Positions 62,801 to 64,000 of a stretch of 64,000 nucleotides of DNA are shown in pieces. A program made the translations under genes and the position numbers. This DNA is from Bacillota bacterium (GTDB lineage Bacteria; Bacillota; Clostridia; Lachnospirales; Lachnospiraceae): NCBI GenBank assembly GCA_023395555.1, contig JAEWYQ010000004.1, positions 1 through 64,000 of the forward strand, written 5' to 3'. How positions within the stretch are numbered: the stretch's first letter is position 1; each line of letters begins with the position of its first letter. The notes beneath the pieces are model-generated. The model worked only from the letters and a program-made list of their open reading frames with translations, did not search any database and was not told the origin of the DNA.

Positions 62801-62963
62801 GCGGTTTTCCCGTAGGGAACGGAGGGCCGTCATAGAATACTACTTCCCCTCCTTCTTTTTCTGCAACGGATTTCTCAAAGACCTCATTATCCTTCCAGAA
62901 TTGCAGAACATCCGGCTGCATTTTAGCATACTCCGGTTTTCCTTCCAGTTCTTCATATTTCAT
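59850..62963 (-). CDS. ileS: Isoleucyl-tRNA synthetase, eukaryote-like (IleS2) class
   Basis: Charges tRNA-Ile. 1037 aa from the ATG at 62963 (AGAGGTG upstream). The class I HIGH site reads PTGKPHHGT, then GWDCHGLPIE; the KMSKS loop reads GKKLSKSSKNY near residue 600; the editing domain lies between. Length and motifs match the IleS2 branch, which is often insensitive to mupirocin (family knowledge, not testable here). No T-box precedes it in the short upstream gap. Codons for W-V-P-D-T near 61640 contain a copy of the 13-bp repeat. Confidence 0.95.
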   Translation of the reverse strand: MKYEELEGKPEYAKMQPDVLQFWKDNEVFEKSVAEKEGGEVVFYDGPPFPTGKPHHGTVLVSFIKDMTARYWTMRGYKVPRVWGWDCHGLPIENQAEISLGIEDKNEIEKSLGIDKFNEKCYEIVSNNNEAWKEYVEQMARWVDYEGAYKTMDTSFMESVMWAFKQCYDKGYIYRDYRVAPYCMHCETSLSISDTRESDSTRLRQDRWIIVKFKTEQVADGKNVHLLAWTTTPWTLPSNLCLAVGEKLDYAFVNVGGEILISCKNTLSKYPKIFGETPDIVKECKGTELLGWGYEPLFPYFADKKAEGAFRVVAADYVDAEDGVGIVHTAPAFGEDDYWTCKKNNIPLVNPVDAKGRFTEEVWDFYSVDNEKNVIETNPALIRFLYDSGKAVADGTIEHNYPHCWRCKRPLIYKAMDAWYFNIDKVKERLIERNEEINWVPDTVKHGRFGNWLTNARDWNISRNRYWSTPIPIWECDNCGERRVFGSIEEIYEASGVKLTDLHRQHMDKVAFQCECGGTMSRVPEVLDCWFESGSVPFAQKHYPFENKEWFESHFPCDFIVEYTGQIRCWFYYLHVLAVALFDKPAFQNCIVHGTILAKDGKKLSKSSKNYTDPMELMKTHGTDAFRLYLYQTNAMLIGDLLFDESGIQEAYQQIILPFWNACNFYISYANIDGFKPDALVEPKTNNQLDKWILAMLYNAAETVTANMDAYQVNRYVGELLTLVDGLTNWYIRRSRRRFWGSGMSEDKRNGYETLYYVLVNMTKLFAPAAPIMAEKIYKTLTGGFSVHLEGWPAIPEAFRDEALIKQVDLTQKIIYLSRTIRNKNRIKNRQPLSVLKVVVADSAMNTTIEEFKDVIAEELNVKNVEILDEIGSVAAVKYDPNFNEIRSRYPQRLPEIIKAVKSGRFEFRGSEVLLNIDGQEESFDGNIILVTYQAKEGLHVASDQGIVVSLDLTITEELKREGLARDIVRNIQDARKQMGCDIMDTILIEPEGEFPEGWAEYICRETLSRLEGVADPLTTVTVQADDGDVVIKIGKA
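61635..61647. repeat. 13-bp repeat GGTGTCAGGCACC, copy 4, inside ileS
   Basis: Exact copy within the ileS coding strand (read as its complement), covering the codons for V-P-D-T. The frame is intact. Confidence 0.85.
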
Positions 62964-63100
62964 GTGCTTCACCTCTGCATCAAGTTTTGATTTTCATTCT
63001 ACCATTTCTGCCAAGGAGTGTCAATCTGCTCCTATTTCTGATTGTTAAACCGATTGTTGAAAATGATGCCTGACCAATCCTTCGTCTTATCACCGGCAGT

Positions 63101-63586
63101 CTACAACCGGATATAATACAGAATAATATCCGAATAATTTCCATCCCCCAGAAGAAATCCTCCCGGGATCACACCAAGCCTGGTAAAACCGATCTTCTCA
63201 TACAAATGAATTGCCGCGTGGTTGGTGCTTACCACCGCATTGAACTGCATAAGCTGAAAACCCTTATTCTTCGCTGTCTCCAGGCTGTGGCAGACCAGCT
63301 TTTCCCCGACCTTATGTCCGCGGCAGGCGGAGCCGACCGCATAGGATGCATTGGCAATATGACCGCAGCGCCCGATGTTATTAGGATGCAGGATATAAAG
63401 CCCCACAACCTCATTCTCTAAAACCGCCACCCCGGTATACGTTTGAGAAGCGAAGAACTCCGCCGCCTCCTCCAGGGTCAGGCGATTCATCTGGGGAAAT
63501 GCATTGGCCTCATCCACCACCCGGTTCCATATTTCTATCATAGAAGGCAAATCTTCTAACTGGTAGCCTCGAATTATTAACTCCAT
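63101..63586 (-). CDS. GNAT acetyltransferase
   Basis: 161 aa. Acetyl-CoA loop SACRGHKVGEKLVCHSLE (R-G-x-K-V-G) near residues 87-104 and AAIHLYEKIGFTRLGVIPG in the last part. Substrate unknown. The start overlaps the end of the YcaQ-family gene by 10 nt, so the two are coupled. Confidence 0.88.
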   Translation of the reverse strand: MELIIRGYQLEDLPSMIEIWNRVVDEANAFPQMNRLTLEEAAEFFASQTYTGVAVLENEVVGLYILHPNNIGRCGHIANASYAVGSACRGHKVGEKLVCHSLETAKNKGFQLMQFNAVVSTNHAAIHLYEKIGFTRLGVIPGGFLLGDGNYSDIILYYIRL

Positions 63587-64000
63587 TTGTATTCTCCTGT
63601 TTCCGTAAGATAATTAATCTCCGATAAACCATGAAATTTCATAAAACGCTTGAAGCAGCGATCCATTTCCTGATATAGCTTCTTCGTCGGGCGGACTCCC
63701 TGCTCCAGCCAGATATTCTTAACCTCCAGCCGCTTCTGCTTATAAAGGGCGGTTACCTCCACCCTGGCTATAAAACGCTCCCCCTGGATCATCGGAAGGA
63801 CATAATAGCCGTACTTGCGCTGCTCCTGGGGAGTATAAATTTCCCATTTATAGTCAAAATCAAAGAGCTCCTTGATCAGCTTTCGATCCCACATCATACA
63901 ATCCAGCTGTGCAATCAGCTCCATCCGCCCCTTCCCCCCACCGTTCTCCAACACCTGTCTGAGCAGGTCTTCATCAGAACGGACGCAGTAAAGCCGCTCC
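63577..64000 (-). CDS. YcaQ-family winged-helix protein, C-terminal part
   Basis: Open to the window edge, so the start is missing; about 140 codons are visible. AQLDCMMWDRKLIKELFDFDY, IYTPQEQRKYGYYVLPMI and GERFIARVE are typical of the HTH_42/YcaQ family, whose E. coli member is a DNA glycosylase that unhooks interstrand crosslinks. Without the N-terminal part I cannot check the catalytic residues. Overlaps the acetyltransferase gene that follows. Confidence 0.82.
   Translation of the reverse strand, partial: ERLYCVRSDEDLLRQVLENGGGKGRMELIAQLDCMMWDRKLIKELFDFDYKWEIYTPQEQRKYGYYVLPMIQGERFIARVEVTALYKQKRLEVKNIWLEQGVRPTKKLYQEMDRCFKRFMKFHGLSEINYLTETGEYKWS

Overview
The window looks like a chromosomal segment of a mid-GC anaerobic Firmicute, most likely a Lachnospiraceae / Clostridium-like bacterium. 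The evidence is a type III glutamine synthetase, the [FeFe]-hydrogenase maturases HydE/HydG/HydF, a PPi-type phosphofructokinase, glycogen genes with a GlgC/GlgD pair, a ferredoxin-like Cys motif, and strong AGGAGG ribosome sites with near-consensus sigma-A promoters. I saw no rRNA, tRNA, CRISPR array, insertion sequence or prophage.

Layout. 1-4.7 kb: uronate/xylan block (uxuA, AraC regulator, GH3 xylosidase-like enzyme). 5-7 kb: CcdA-thioredoxin fusion plus HxlR-type regulator. 7-9.5 kb: a possible structured RNA, then a MutS2-like ATPase without the Smr domain. 9.5-18.7 kb: a nitrogen/pyrimidine block with glnN divergent from carA, a carB-dapF fusion and pyrG. 18.9-19.5 kb: a ruined GH8 (Rex) gene. 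19.6-28.1 kb: a GGDEF protein, then the glycogen operon glgB-glgC-glgD-glgA-glgA paralog. 28.6-34.1 kb: a WG-repeat surface protein, then hydE-hydG-hydF with a long unusual leader. 34.4-36.5 kb: amt fused to a PII domain. 36.6-44.5 kb: a mixed accessory stretch (phosphatase, acetyltransferases, an AbiL/RloAB-like defence pair with a frameshift, an antitoxin remnant, AraC-GyrI regulator, a small Cys-rich ORF). 44.6-51.9 kb: an arabinan-type operon (ABC importer, GH93-like and GH51 enzymes) with a LacI regulator and two perfect operators. 52-55 kb: aldo/keto reductase, metF and a coupled acetyltransferase-like gene. 55-58 kb: remnants of an ECF sigma/anti-sigma pair, a PepSY protein, and a two-component system whose kinase is cut. 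58-64 kb: PPi-PFK, a tiny basic peptide, ileS of the eukaryote-like class, an acetyltransferase and a YcaQ-family gene running off the edge.

The most interesting signals are RNA-level. glnN and amt share a closely matching promoter-proximal terminator hairpin, and carA has a different attenuator-like leader, so three nitrogen/glutamine transcription units may be controlled by early termination. The hydEGF leader carries two tandem hairpin elements of about 50 nt whose loops are identical while their stems differ in a compensating way. A 13-bp imperfect palindrome recurs four times, twice inside essential genes. Several accessory genes (rex, ECF sigma/anti-sigma, histidine kinase, rloB) are broken by internal out-of-frame deletions, which points either to active gene decay or to an assembly fault that can be tested.

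Start positions below were chosen from ribosome-binding sites and family N-termini. All family names rest on motif reading by eye, not on a database search.
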